Assembly (NCBI GenBank): GCA_034411635.1
Contig: DAOUML010000103.1
Location: forward strand, 1 to 23,573
Origin: UBA8950 sp034411635
Lineage (GTDB): Bacteria > Chloroflexota > Anaerolineae > Anaerolineales > Villigracilaceae
Reading direction: 5' to 3'
Length of the DNA stretch: 23,573 bases
Shown: positions 6,777 through 14,707 of the stretch, one piece after another
Position numbering within the stretch: the first letter of the stretch is position 1
Layout of the letters: every line of letters starts with the position of its first letter
Notes under the pieces: model-generated
Databases searched by the model: none
The model's input: the letters and a program-made list of their open reading frames with translations, nothing else
Told to the model about the DNA's origin: nothing
Program-made: the position numbers and the translations under genes

Positions 6777-7679
6777 ATGCCAGTTAAAAAAGGACTTGGT
6801 CGCGGGCTCGATGCCCTGCTCCCAACCGACAACTTTCAACAGCCCCCCTCCGCCTCTGAATCAAATGGCAGCGAAATCTTCAGCGGCGTAATCCAGGTTC
6901 CGGTAACGCAAATCAGACCCAATCCGCGCCAGCCGCGCACCAGGTTTGAAGAATCGGCCCTCGAAGACCTTTCGGCCTCCATCAAAGAGCATGGCATCAT
7001 CCAGCCGCTGATCGTCAGCCGCGAAGAAAGCGGCCCAGGATACATTCTGATTGCCGGTGAGCGCCGCCTGCAAGCCTCCAAACTGGCCGGGCTGAGCGAA
7101 GTGCCGGTCATCGTGCGTCAAACCACCGACCAGCAAAAACTCGAACTGGCCCTCATCGAAAACATCCAACGCGCCGACCTGAACCCGCTCGAAGAAGCCC
7201 ACGCCTACCAGCAACTCGCCGACGAATTCAAACTCTCGCACGAAGAGATCGCCCTGCGGGTGGGCAAAAGCCGCGTCACCATCACCAACACCTTACGCCT
7301 GCTCAAACTCTCGGCCCCCATCCAACAAGCCCTGGTCGATGGACGCATCAGCGAAGGCCATGCCCGCGCCCTGCTCGCCCTGGCAACCCCCCAGGCCCAA
7401 TCCGCCGCCCTGCAAACCGTCATCAACCAATCCTTAACCGTGCGCCAAACCGAAGAACTCGCCCGTAAACTGAGCGGCGAAAAACTCGCCAGCCCGGTCA
7501 AAACCAGCCCCGCGCCCGATGTCCTGGCCCTCGAAGAACGCCTGCGCAACTCGCTTGGCACCGAAGTCAACCTGAAAACCGGCAAAAACGGCAAAAGCGC
7601 CCTCACCTTATATTTTTACTCGCAAGAAGAACTGGAAGCCATTCTCGAACGCTTACTGGATGACTCCAAACCCTTATGA
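6777..7679 (+). CDS. parB: Chromosome-partitioning protein ParB (Spo0J)
   Basis: This 300-residue ParB is the parS-binding CTPase clamp that loads onto origin-proximal DNA and stimulates ParA. Residues 1-13 (MPVKKGLGRGLDA) are the usual ParA-interacting N-terminus. The CTP-binding domain follows, with NPRQPRTRFEE, the HGIIQPLIV block and GERRLQASKLAG near residue 100. The KorB-type HTH is LSHEEIALRVGKSRVTITNTLRLLKL at about residues 158-183. A C-terminal dimerisation domain ends the protein. AGGAG (6766-6770) precedes the ATG by six bases. No complete parS (TGTTTCACGTGAAACA) was seen in the window, only a half-like site at 5104-5111. The stop overlaps the amidohydrolase start. Confidence 0.97.
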   Translation: MPVKKGLGRGLDALLPTDNFQQPPSASESNGSEIFSGVIQVPVTQIRPNPRQPRTRFEESALEDLSASIKEHGIIQPLIVSREESGPGYILIAGERRLQASKLAGLSEVPVIVRQTTDQQKLELALIENIQRADLNPLEEAHAYQQLADEFKLSHEEIALRVGKSRVTITNTLRLLKLSAPIQQALVDGRISEGHARALLALATPQAQSAALQTVINQSLTVRQTEELARKLSGEKLASPVKTSPAPDVLALEERLRNSLGTEVNLKTGKNGKSALTLYFYSQEELEAILERLLDDSKPL

Positions 7680-9256
7680 AAATACTCTACAACGCCCGCA
7701 TCTACACCCTCGACCAGATTCGTCCGCAAGCCACCGCCCTGGTGATTGACCGTGACCGCATCGCGGCCATCGGCGGCCCCGAATTGCTCGAAACCTTCAA
7801 CGCCCGCGCCAGTCGTGAAGATATGGGCGGGCGCGTCCTTTTGCCGGGCTTAACCGACGCCCACATCCACCTCATGCACTACGCCCTCAGCCTGCAAAAA
7901 GTGGACGTCGAAACCCCCACCAAAGCCGAATGCCTGCGCCGCATCGCCGAACGCGCCCAAACCACCCCGCCCGGCGAATGGATACTCGGACACGGCTGGC
8001 AACAAAACGACTGGGGCGGGCAATTCGGCTCGGCCCAAGACCTCGACGAAGCCGCGCCGCGCAACCCCGTCTATCTGAGCGCCAAATCCCTGCATGCCGG
8101 ATGGGCAAACAGCGCCGCCCTTAAACTGGCCGGAATAACCTCCCAAACCCCCGACCCGCTTAATGGCAAAATCCTGCGCAACACCGCCGGACAAGCCACC
8201 GGAATCCTGCTCGAAACAGCCATGTCGCTGCTCGATGCCGCCATTCCGCAACCCACCCCGGCCCAGGCCGCCGAAGCCATCCGCGCCGCGCAACCACTTC
8301 TACACGGCATGGGGCTAACCGGCGCGCACGATTTCGACTACCGCACCGCCTTCATGGCCCTGCAAGACCTGCGCAACAACGGCGAACTCAAACTGCGCGT
8401 CGTCAAATCCGTGCCACCCGACCTGCTCGACCACGCCCTCGGCCTGGGCCTGCGCTCCGGCTTCGGCGACGACCTGCTGCGCATCGGCTCGTACAAAACC
8501 TTCATCGATGGCGCCCTCGGCCCGCGCACCGCTGCCATGTTCCAACCCTATTTGAATGAGCCTGAAAATCGTGGTATCCTGAATTATGACAGTGAAGAAC
8601 TGTTTGAAATCGCCCGCAAAGCCGCCGATTCAGGCCTGAGCATGGCCGTTCACGCCATTGGCGATCAGGCCGTGCATGAAGTGCTGAACGCCTATCAACA
8701 ACTGCGCAACTACGAACGCGAAAACGGAATGCCGCGCCGCCGCCACCGCATCGAACACGTCCAAATCATTCACCCCAACGACACCGGGCGGCTGGCCGAA
8801 TTGGGCGTTATCGCCTCCATGCAACCCATTCACGCCATTTCAGACATGCTGGCCGCCGATCACTGGTGGGGCGAACGCGCCAAACTGGCCTACGCCCCGC
8901 GCGCGCAACGGATTGCCGGAGCAGCCCTGGCCTTTGGTTCGGATGCCCCGGTTGAATCGCCCAACCCTTTCCTCGGCCTGCACGCTGCCGTCACCCGCCG
9001 CCGCCCCGACGGAACACCCGGCCCCGAGGGCTGGTATCCTGAGCAACGCCTGACTCTCTCTGAAGCCCTGGCCGGATTCACCACCGGAGCCGCCTACGCC
9101 GCCGGCATGGAAGACCGCCTGGGCCGTCTCTCTCCCGGCCATTACGCCGACCTGATTGCCCTCGAACAAGACCCATTCACCAGCCACCCCGACACCCTGC
9201 TCGCCATGCAGCCATCCGCCACCATGCTGGGTGGCGAATGGGTCTGGCAAAAATAA
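7676..9256 (+). CDS. YtcJ-like amidohydrolase (amidohydrolase family 3)
   Basis: This 526-residue metal-dependent hydrolase belongs to the YtcJ-like exoenzyme branch of the amidohydrolase superfamily. Metal and active-site motifs are in place: DAHIHL (His63, His65), a YKTFIDGALGPRTA block with the candidate carboxylated lysine, AVHAIGDQAV, RIEHVQ and GSDAPVE with the last aspartate. The N- and C-terminal strands (ILYNARIYTLD at the start; GHYADLIALEQDPF near the end) form the small beta-sandwich. Substrates in this branch are mostly unknown; amide, carbamate or cyclic-ureide hydrolysis is likely. It overlaps parB by four bases (ATGA), and the next gene starts four bases after its stop, so it is embedded in the parAB operon by position, though its metabolic role there is unclear. 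Confidence 0.93.
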   Translation: MKILYNARIYTLDQIRPQATALVIDRDRIAAIGGPELLETFNARASREDMGGRVLLPGLTDAHIHLMHYALSLQKVDVETPTKAECLRRIAERAQTTPPGEWILGHGWQQNDWGGQFGSAQDLDEAAPRNPVYLSAKSLHAGWANSAALKLAGITSQTPDPLNGKILRNTAGQATGILLETAMSLLDAAIPQPTPAQAAEAIRAAQPLLHGMGLTGAHDFDYRTAFMALQDLRNNGELKLRVVKSVPPDLLDHALGLGLRSGFGDDLLRIGSYKTFIDGALGPRTAAMFQPYLNEPENRGILNYDSEELFEIARKAADSGLSMAVHAIGDQAVHEVLNAYQQLRNYERENGMPRRRHRIEHVQIIHPNDTGRLAELGVIASMQPIHAISDMLAADHWWGERAKLAYAPRAQRIAGAALAFGSDAPVESPNPFLGLHAAVTRRRPDGTPGPEGWYPEQRLTLSEALAGFTTGAAYAAGMEDRLGRLSPGHYADLIALEQDPFTSHPDTLLAMQPSATMLGGEWVWQK

Positions 9257-9260
9257 GCCC

Positions 9261-10277
9261 ATGAACCATAAAACCCCCATTACCCCTGAAGTGCTTATCC
9301 CGCGCCTGGGCGACCAACTGGTCGAAATGAACCTGATTACACGCGGCCAACTTAAAACCGCCCTGGCATTTCAGGCCGAACAAGAGCAAAAAGGAAAAAC
9401 CTACCTCTTGGGCCAGGCCCTGGTGGAATTGGGGTGCCTCGAACAGGCCACGCTCGACCAGGCCATCACCGAACAAATCATCCGCCTGCGCTCGGCCCTG
9501 GTCGATGCCAACCACAACCTCGAAAAAAGGGTTCAGCAGCGCACCGCCGAACTGCAAGAAGCCTTGCAAAAACTGGCCGAACTGAACCAACTCAAGGCCA
9601 ATTTTGTCGCCAACATCTCGCACGAACTGCGCACCCCGCTCACCCACGTTCGCGGCTACCTCGAATTACTTGCCAGCGAAGCCCTGGGCGAACTCAACGA
9701 AGACCAGCAAAAATCGCTCGAAGTCTCCCTGCGCTCTGCCGCGCGACTGCAAAACCTGATCGACGACCTGATTCTCTTCTCTACCGCTTCACGCGGCGAA
9801 CTGACCCTGAAACTCAGCCCGGTAGACCTGAACCTGCTGCTCTCGCCTGTTCTAACCCGCAGCAACCCCAAGGCCATCGAACGCAAGATAGATCTTAAAC
9901 TCGAAATGGCCCCTGATCTGCCGCTGGTGCAAGCAGATGCAGAAAAACTGAGTTGGGCCATCTCGCAATTGCTGGATAACGCCATCAAATTTACGCCGGA
10001 AAGCGGAAAAGTGCTTTTGCAAGTTACCAGCGAAGAGAAAACGGCCATTATTCGCATTATCGATACTGGTATTGGCATTCCGCCTGAACGCCAAAAAGAA
10101 ATTTTTGAGCCATTTCACCAACTGGACAGTTCAGCCACCCGGCGCTACGGCGGCACAGGGCTGGGATTGGCGCTTGTGCGCCAGATTATTGAGGCGCACG
10201 GCTCAATCATCAGCCTGAAATCAGCCCCCGGTCAGGGAAGTGAATTTTCCTTCGCCCTCATCTTTGCCCCAGGATAA
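9261..10277 (+). CDS. Soluble sensor histidine kinase with GspE/MshE N-terminal-like domain
   Basis: The 338-residue kinase has no membrane segment. Residues 14-80 (LGDQLVEMNLITRGQLKTAL, then LLGQALVELGCLEQATLDQAI) show the repeated 'LG..L...G.i....L..AL' pattern of the N-terminal domain of type II secretion ATPases (T2SSE_N/MshEN). A short coiled coil follows at about 85-112. The HisKA dimerisation domain holds the H-box ISHELRTPL with phospho-acceptor His121. The HATPase domain has the N-box LLDNAIKF (Asn240), G1 box DTGIGIP and G2 box YGGTGLGLAL. I chose the ATG at 9261, four bases after the previous stop, because the longer frame from 9156 lies inside the amidohydrolase gene. MshEN domains can bind cyclic di-GMP; whether this one does is not shown. 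Confidence 0.9.
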   Translation: MNHKTPITPEVLIPRLGDQLVEMNLITRGQLKTALAFQAEQEQKGKTYLLGQALVELGCLEQATLDQAITEQIIRLRSALVDANHNLEKRVQQRTAELQEALQKLAELNQLKANFVANISHELRTPLTHVRGYLELLASEALGELNEDQQKSLEVSLRSAARLQNLIDDLILFSTASRGELTLKLSPVDLNLLLSPVLTRSNPKAIERKIDLKLEMAPDLPLVQADAEKLSWAISQLLDNAIKFTPESGKVLLQVTSEEKTAIIRIIDTGIGIPPERQKEIFEPFHQLDSSATRRYGGTGLGLALVRQIIEAHGSIISLKSAPGQGSEFSFALIFAPG

Positions 10278-10294
10278 ACAGCGAGTAAAAATCC

Positions 10295-11479
10295 ATGTCA
10301 GAAGAAACCAACCCGGATTATGTTGCCATCGCGGAAGCGGTCATGCAAAACGCAGACTGGAAACAAGCCCTCGACAAACTGACGGCTTCGCTGCGCAACT
10401 TCTTCCTGTTCGACAATCTGGCCCTGTACCTGGTCGAAAACGACCAAATCAACCTGCTCGAAATCATCTACGCCCGCGCAGTGGGACGGGGAAAATCTGT
10501 CGGCGCCGACCTGAACTGGGGCTTGGAAACCGCTGCCGAGGTTATCAAAAAGGGCGAAAGCATCATCAGAATTCCAGATGCCACCACCCCGCGCGACCAA
10601 CGATTGTCATTTCCCTACTTTTTAGGGTTGCCCTTAAAAACGCCCCACGGCATCATCGGCGTATTGCTCTTCACCCGTTTTGGCGGCCCACCCTATACGA
10701 AAGAACAAATTTCTGATGCGCGCTTCCTGGCATCTCAATTTGCCAGCATGTTTGAGCGCAAAAAACTGTATGAACAGGTTTTAGCCCTGCAAGATGCCCG
10801 CCGCCTGCTCAACTTGCAAGAGGATTTCATCGCGACCATTTCACACGAACTGCGCACCCCGCTGGGGTTCATCAAAGGCTATTCCAGCACCCTGCTCAGG
10901 GCCGATACGCAATGGGACGAGGCAACCCGCCAGGAATTCCTGACGATTATTGATGAAGAAGCCGACCACCTGAGCAGCCTGATCAGTCACATGCTTGAAT
11001 CAGCGCGTTTGCAAAGCAATACCATCACGATGAACTTTCAGCCCTTGCGCCTCGATTCGCTGCTGAGAGATTCAATCGCGCGCGCCCAAACACGCCACAA
11101 AGGAATACAAATTACAAGCGAAGTAAGCATCTCAACCCCAATTTTGGCCGATGCGGTTCGGCTGGTGCAGGTTTTTGACAATCTCTTCAGCAATGCCGCC
11201 AAGTATGCTCCCAATGCGCCCATCCATGTACGCATCAACGAGGAGAAAAATCTACAACGCATCGAATTCATCGACCAGGGGCCAGGAATTGCCCCAGAAC
11301 ACTTGCCGCATATTTTTGAAAAATTCTACCGAATTCCAGAATACGGCACTTCCGGCTCCGGGCTGGGTCTGTTTATTTGCAGTCAAATTATCAAAGCGCA
11401 CAAAGGCGCAATGTCTGTCAAATCTGCGCCGGGCGAAGGAACCGCCTTTGTGATTGAACTACCAGCCGGCCAGCCGTAA
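10295..11479 (+). CDS. Soluble GAF-domain sensor histidine kinase
   Basis: This 394-residue kinase also lacks membrane helices. An N-terminal GAF-like sensor occupies about residues 15-160 (LRNFFLFDNLALYLVENDQINLLEI in the first half; LGLPLKTPHGIIGVLLFTR in the second). It is joined by a helical linker to HisKA with the H-box ISHELRTPLGFIKGY, phospho-acceptor His184. The ATPase domain shows the N-box LFSNAAKYAP, G1 box DQGPGIAP and G2 box SGSGLGLFI. The gene starts 17 bases after the first kinase and is followed by the single response regulator gene after 62 bases. The two kinases may feed the same regulator. Confidence 0.93.
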   Translation: MSEETNPDYVAIAEAVMQNADWKQALDKLTASLRNFFLFDNLALYLVENDQINLLEIIYARAVGRGKSVGADLNWGLETAAEVIKKGESIIRIPDATTPRDQRLSFPYFLGLPLKTPHGIIGVLLFTRFGGPPYTKEQISDARFLASQFASMFERKKLYEQVLALQDARRLLNLQEDFIATISHELRTPLGFIKGYSSTLLRADTQWDEATRQEFLTIIDEEADHLSSLISHMLESARLQSNTITMNFQPLRLDSLLRDSIARAQTRHKGIQITSEVSISTPILADAVRLVQVFDNLFSNAAKYAPNAPIHVRINEEKNLQRIEFIDQGPGIAPEHLPHIFEKFYRIPEYGTSGSGLGLFICSQIIKAHKGAMSVKSAPGEGTAFVIELPAGQP

Positions 11480-11541
11480 AACAACAACTTTTGAAGATGA
11501 CAGGCTGAACAAAAAGCATAGAAACTGCAAGGAGAGCAAAC

Positions 11542-12237
11542 ATGACAAAAAAAGTTCTGGTTGTAGACGACGAACCGCGCTACCTGCGATTGATTGAAGC
11601 CAATCTTCGCACCGAAGGATACGAAGTAATCACTGCCCAGGATGGGCTTCAAGCGGTTGAACTTTTCACATCTGACCCGCCAGAGTTGGTCTTGCTCGAT
11701 ATTATGATGCCCCAACTGGATGGTTTTGCAGTCTGCCAGCGCATACGCCAATTCTCCAATGTGCCAATCATCATGCTCACCGCCAAAGGCGAAGAAAAAG
11801 ACCGGGTGCAGGGACTGGATCTGGGCGCAGATGACTACCTGACCAAGCCTTTTTCAGCAACCGAACTGCTGGCGCGCGTGCGGGCAGTTTTGCGGCGATC
11901 CACCTTGTCGAAAGAAAGCAACCAAAACCGCATCTTTGAACATGGCGACCTGCGCATTGATTTCGCCCGCGCTGAAGTTTGGCGCGATGCGCAGCAAATT
12001 TTCTTATCTGCAACCGAATATCGCTTGCTTTTACAATTTGCGCACAATGTAGGCAAGGTAATGACCGCTGAAGAAATTTTAGCCAATGTATGGGGCCCAG
12101 AATACGCGCAAGACAAAGAAATTTTATGGGTGAGCATTGCCCGCTTACGCCAAAAATTGGAAGAAAATCCACACAACCCGCGCCATATTGTCACCCGCTC
12201 AGGGTTGGGCTACCTGATGCCCCCCGCCGATCATTAG
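11542..12237 (+). CDS. OmpR/PhoB-type response regulator
   Basis: The 231-residue regulator has a receiver domain at about residues 1-118 and an OmpR winged-helix DNA-binding domain at about 130-228. Receiver residues are complete: Asp9/Asp10, phospho-acceptor Asp53 (LLDIMMP), Thr80 and Lys102 (YLTKPF). The winged helix has LSATEYRLLLQFAHNVGKVMTAEEILANVWG and the recognition stretch VSIARLRQKLEENPHNPRHI followed by the wing GLGYLM. AAGGAG (11529-11534) lies seven bases before the ATG. It lies downstream of two histidine kinases and 13 bases before the small gene that precedes cpaF. By position it pairs with one or both kinases. Confidence 0.95.
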   Translation: MTKKVLVVDDEPRYLRLIEANLRTEGYEVITAQDGLQAVELFTSDPPELVLLDIMMPQLDGFAVCQRIRQFSNVPIIMLTAKGEEKDRVQGLDLGADDYLTKPFSATELLARVRAVLRRSTLSKESNQNRIFEHGDLRIDFARAEVWRDAQQIFLSATEYRLLLQFAHNVGKVMTAEEILANVWGPEYAQDKEILWVSIARLRQKLEENPHNPRHIVTRSGLGYLMPPADH

Positions 12238-12250
12238 AAAGGAAGCCAAA

Positions 12251-12544
12251 ATGAGCATCGAATTCAATGAACATGGAAAATATTTTACCGACATCATTTC
12301 AAAGATTGCGGTTTCGGCCATCATTCAAACCAGCACCCACCGCATTGAAGGAAAAATCCACGTGCGAACCAATGAGCGCATCAAAGACGAACTCGACCGG
12401 GCCGAAACCTTCCTGGCAGTAACGCAGGCAAAAATCTTCAACGCTGATGGAACCCTGCTCCAAAAAACCGATTTTATGAGCGTCGCCCGCTCGCAAATTA
12501 TCTGGATCATTCCCGTAGGCGAAAATGAAGTGGAGGACAAATAA
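12251..12544 (+). CDS. Small protein of unknown function, possible Sm-like beta-barrel
   Basis: The 97-residue product carries no signal peptide or membrane helix. The core, about residues 20-88, reads as short beta-strands in the order SAIIQTSTHRIEGKIHV, ERIKDELDRAETFLAVTQAKIF, DGTLLQKTDFMSVARSQIIWIIP. This resembles a small Sm-fold-like barrel, but that is a pattern judgement. I do not recognise a named family with confidence. An AAAGGA Shine-Dalgarno lies just before the ATG, and the stop is only two bases before the cpaF start. This position suggests a functional link to the CpaF ATPase or to the upstream response regulator. Confidence 0.8.
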   Translation: MSIEFNEHGKYFTDIISKIAVSAIIQTSTHRIEGKIHVRTNERIKDELDRAETFLAVTQAKIFNADGTLLQKTDFMSVARSQIIWIIPVGENEVEDK

Positions 12545-12546
12545 TT

Positions 12547-13869
12547 ATGGCCCAAAGCATTCTGGGCGGCGCTGCCTCCGCCGGGCTTTCAGGCCCTGAA
12601 CTGACAAAACTCAAACACTTCGTGATCGACTCATTGATTCGCGAACTGGAAGCCAACAATCCGCCTTTTGAGCAACGCGAAACCTTTGTAAAACAAAAAC
12701 TCGAAGATGTCTTTGCGCGCCTGGGCAACAAAATTCCCGTCTCAATTCGCCAACAATTAACCCAGGAAACGCTCAACGAAGTGCTTGGCTACGGCCCAAT
12801 CGACCCCCTGCTCCAAGACCCCGATGTAAGCGAAGTGATGGTCAATGGCCCCAACAAAGTTTACGTTGAGAAAAAAGGCCACCTGACAAAAACCGGCATC
12901 ACCTTTGAAAGCAACGAACACGTTTTACGCGTCATCGACCGCATCATCCTGCCGCTTGGCCGCCGGGTCGATGCCGACAGCCCCACCGTCGATGCCCGCC
13001 TTCCCGATGGCTCGCGCGTCAACGCCGTTATCCCGCCCGTAGCCATCGACGGGGCAACCATCACCATTCGCAAATTCCGTAAAGACAAATTAACCGTTCA
13101 GCAATTGGTAGAATTCGGCTCGCTCACCCCGGCCATGGCCGAATTCTTACGCGCCTGCGTCATCGGACGCCTGAACATCGTCATCTCCGGCGGAACCGGC
13201 TCAGGCAAAACCACCCTGCTCAACGTCCTTTCGAGCATGATTCCTGCCGATGAACGCATCGTCACCATTGAAGATGCCGCCGAACTGCAACTCCAGCAAG
13301 ATCACATCGTGAGAATGGAGACCAAATCCCCCAACCTCGACGGGCGCGGGCAAGTCACCATCCGCGATTTGGTGCGCAACTCACTGCGCATGCGCCCCGA
13401 CCGCATCGTCGTTGGCGAATGCCGCGGCGGCGAAACCCTCGACATGTTGCAAGCCATGAACACCGGCCACGATGGCTCGCTAACCACTCTGCACGCAAAC
13501 ACCCCACGCGATGCCCTGGCGCGCATGGAAACCATGGTGCTGATGGCCGGCATGGATTTGCCCGTAAAAGTGATTCGCCAGCAAATTTCGGCAGCAGTAG
13601 ACCTGATTATCCAACAAACCCGCTTAAAAGACGGCTCGCGCAAAGTAACCGCCATTACCGAAGTCGCCGGCATGGAAGGCGATATGGTGGTGTTGACCGA
13701 CGTTTTCAAGTTTGAACAAACCGGCATGACCCCCGATGGAAAAGTCATCGGCCAACTCAAACCGACCGGCATCCGCCCGCTCTTCTCGCCTCGTCTCGAA
13801 GCCGCCGGCTTCAAACTCTCGGCAGAAATCTTTGGCGCCAACATCGGCGATATGTTGCGCCGACGTTAA
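12547..13869 (+). CDS. cpaF: CpaF/TadA-type secretion ATPase
   Basis: This 440-residue hexameric ATPase is of the CpaF (TadA, type II/IV secretion) family, which powers Tad/Flp pilus assembly or related secretion. The N-terminal domain (about residues 60-150) contains LGYGPIDPLLQDPDVSEVMVNG. Walker A, GGTGSGKTT, is at residues 215-223 with Lys221. An Asp box follows (VTIEDAAELQL), then Walker B around MRPDRIVVGECRGGE and the His box TGHDGSLTTLHAN. All catalytic motifs are intact. GGAGG (12532-12536) lies ten bases before the ATG. No TadB, TadC, prepilin, prepilin peptidase or CpaE-type gene is adjacent: the next gene is an HTH regulator. It is therefore an orphan here, and any partners must be encoded elsewhere. 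Confidence 0.94.
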   Translation: MAQSILGGAASAGLSGPELTKLKHFVIDSLIRELEANNPPFEQRETFVKQKLEDVFARLGNKIPVSIRQQLTQETLNEVLGYGPIDPLLQDPDVSEVMVNGPNKVYVEKKGHLTKTGITFESNEHVLRVIDRIILPLGRRVDADSPTVDARLPDGSRVNAVIPPVAIDGATITIRKFRKDKLTVQQLVEFGSLTPAMAEFLRACVIGRLNIVISGGTGSGKTTLLNVLSSMIPADERIVTIEDAAELQLQQDHIVRMETKSPNLDGRGQVTIRDLVRNSLRMRPDRIVVGECRGGETLDMLQAMNTGHDGSLTTLHANTPRDALARMETMVLMAGMDLPVKVIRQQISAAVDLIIQQTRLKDGSRKVTAITEVAGMEGDMVVLTDVFKFEQTGMTPDGKVIGQLKPTGIRPLFSPRLEAAGFKLSAEIFGANIGDMLRRR

Positions 13870-13893
13870 ACTTCGTTTTTTTGGCATCTCCGT

Positions 13894-13928
13894 TTGACAT
13901 ATACCAGGCCGCAGGTCGCATGTATAAT
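13894..13928 (+). promoter_or_regulatory. Candidate promoter for the tandem-HTH gene
   Basis: The 134-base gap after cpaF has a consensus TATAAT at 13923-13928. A TTGACA at 13894-13899 is also present, but the 23-base spacing is too long for a standard sigma-70 pair. The two may be independent elements, or the -10 may work with a weak -35. A T-run (13876-13882) after the cpaF stop has no convincing stem before it. Confidence 0.4.
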
Positions 13929-14003
13929 AAGAGTATCTTTCAAAGACCTTACATCTCCCATTTTTTCAATGCCCGCCACAAACGCAAAAAACAAGGATAA
14001 TCC

Positions 14004-14681
14004 ATGAATCATCAAGCCCAAATAGCCATTCGCACGCGAAAACTAGGCGTATTGATTCGAGATGCGCGCTCAGCCACCCGAAAAACGCTAACCGAATGCG
14101 CAACCGCTATTGGCATCACCCCCGCAACCCTGCGCGCCTATGAAGATGGAAAAAAATCGCCCTCCTTGCCAGAACTGGAAGTGCTGGCCTATTATCTTGA
14201 ACTTCCCATTCAACACTTTTGGCAAAACACGGCCCTTTCAAACGAAAAATCGCGCACCGAACCGCTTAACCTGAAAATGCTGGCCTCCATTCGCCATCGC
14301 ATCATCGGCGTACTGCTAACCCAAAAAAGACAGCAAATGAGCATCTCCCAAAAAGCCCTGGCAACCGAAATTGGCATTCCAGCCAGCCGCCTGAAGGCTT
14401 ACGAAACCGGCGAAAAACCCATTCCGCTGCCCGAACTCGAAGTCATTTTGGCAATACTCGGCACGCGCATAGAAATCTTCTTCGACCAAAACAGCCCGGT
14501 CGGTCAATGGATGAGCGACCAGCAATCGATACAAGAATTTCTAAAATTGCCACCAGAACTACGAAATTTTGTCTGCATGCCGGTTAACCGGCCCTATCTC
14601 GAACTGGCCCTCAAACTCAGCAGCCTTCCAACCAACAAATTACGCTCCGTTGCCGAAGGGTTGCTTGATATCACCCTGTAA
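14004..14681 (+). CDS. Transcriptional regulator with two tandem HTH (XRE-type) domains
   Basis: The 225-residue protein contains two Cro/CI-type helix-turn-helix domains at about residues 11-73 and 99-161. They are related to each other: residues 37-60 (GITPATLRAYEDG...LPELEV) align with 124-147 (GIPASRLKAYETG...LPELEV) without gaps, with about 14 of 24 positions identical. Each ends with a short segment predicting a helix and a phenylalanine pair (IQHFW, IEIFF). A C-terminal helical tail of about 60 residues has no recognised domain. Two DNA-binding units in one chain suggest recognition of a double or asymmetric operator, or binding by a monomer. AAGGA (13993-13997) precedes the ATG. Its target is unknown; the TPR gene follows 26 bases downstream. 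Confidence 0.87.
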   Translation: MNHQAQIAIRTRKLGVLIRDARSATRKTLTECATAIGITPATLRAYEDGKKSPSLPELEVLAYYLELPIQHFWQNTALSNEKSRTEPLNLKMLASIRHRIIGVLLTQKRQQMSISQKALATEIGIPASRLKAYETGEKPIPLPELEVILAILGTRIEIFFDQNSPVGQWMSDQQSIQEFLKLPPELRNFVCMPVNRPYLELALKLSSLPTNKLRSVAEGLLDITL

Positions 14682-14707
14682 TTTTTGATTTATTTTTCCG
14701 AGGCACC

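Noticed and set aside
12547..13869. A Tad pilus locus
   Set aside because: Only the CpaF-type ATPase is present. No pilin, TadB/TadC, prepilin peptidase or secretin gene is adjacent.
13870..13885. Terminator after cpaF
   Set aside because: There is a run of seven or more T, but only about three base pairs of stem can form before it.
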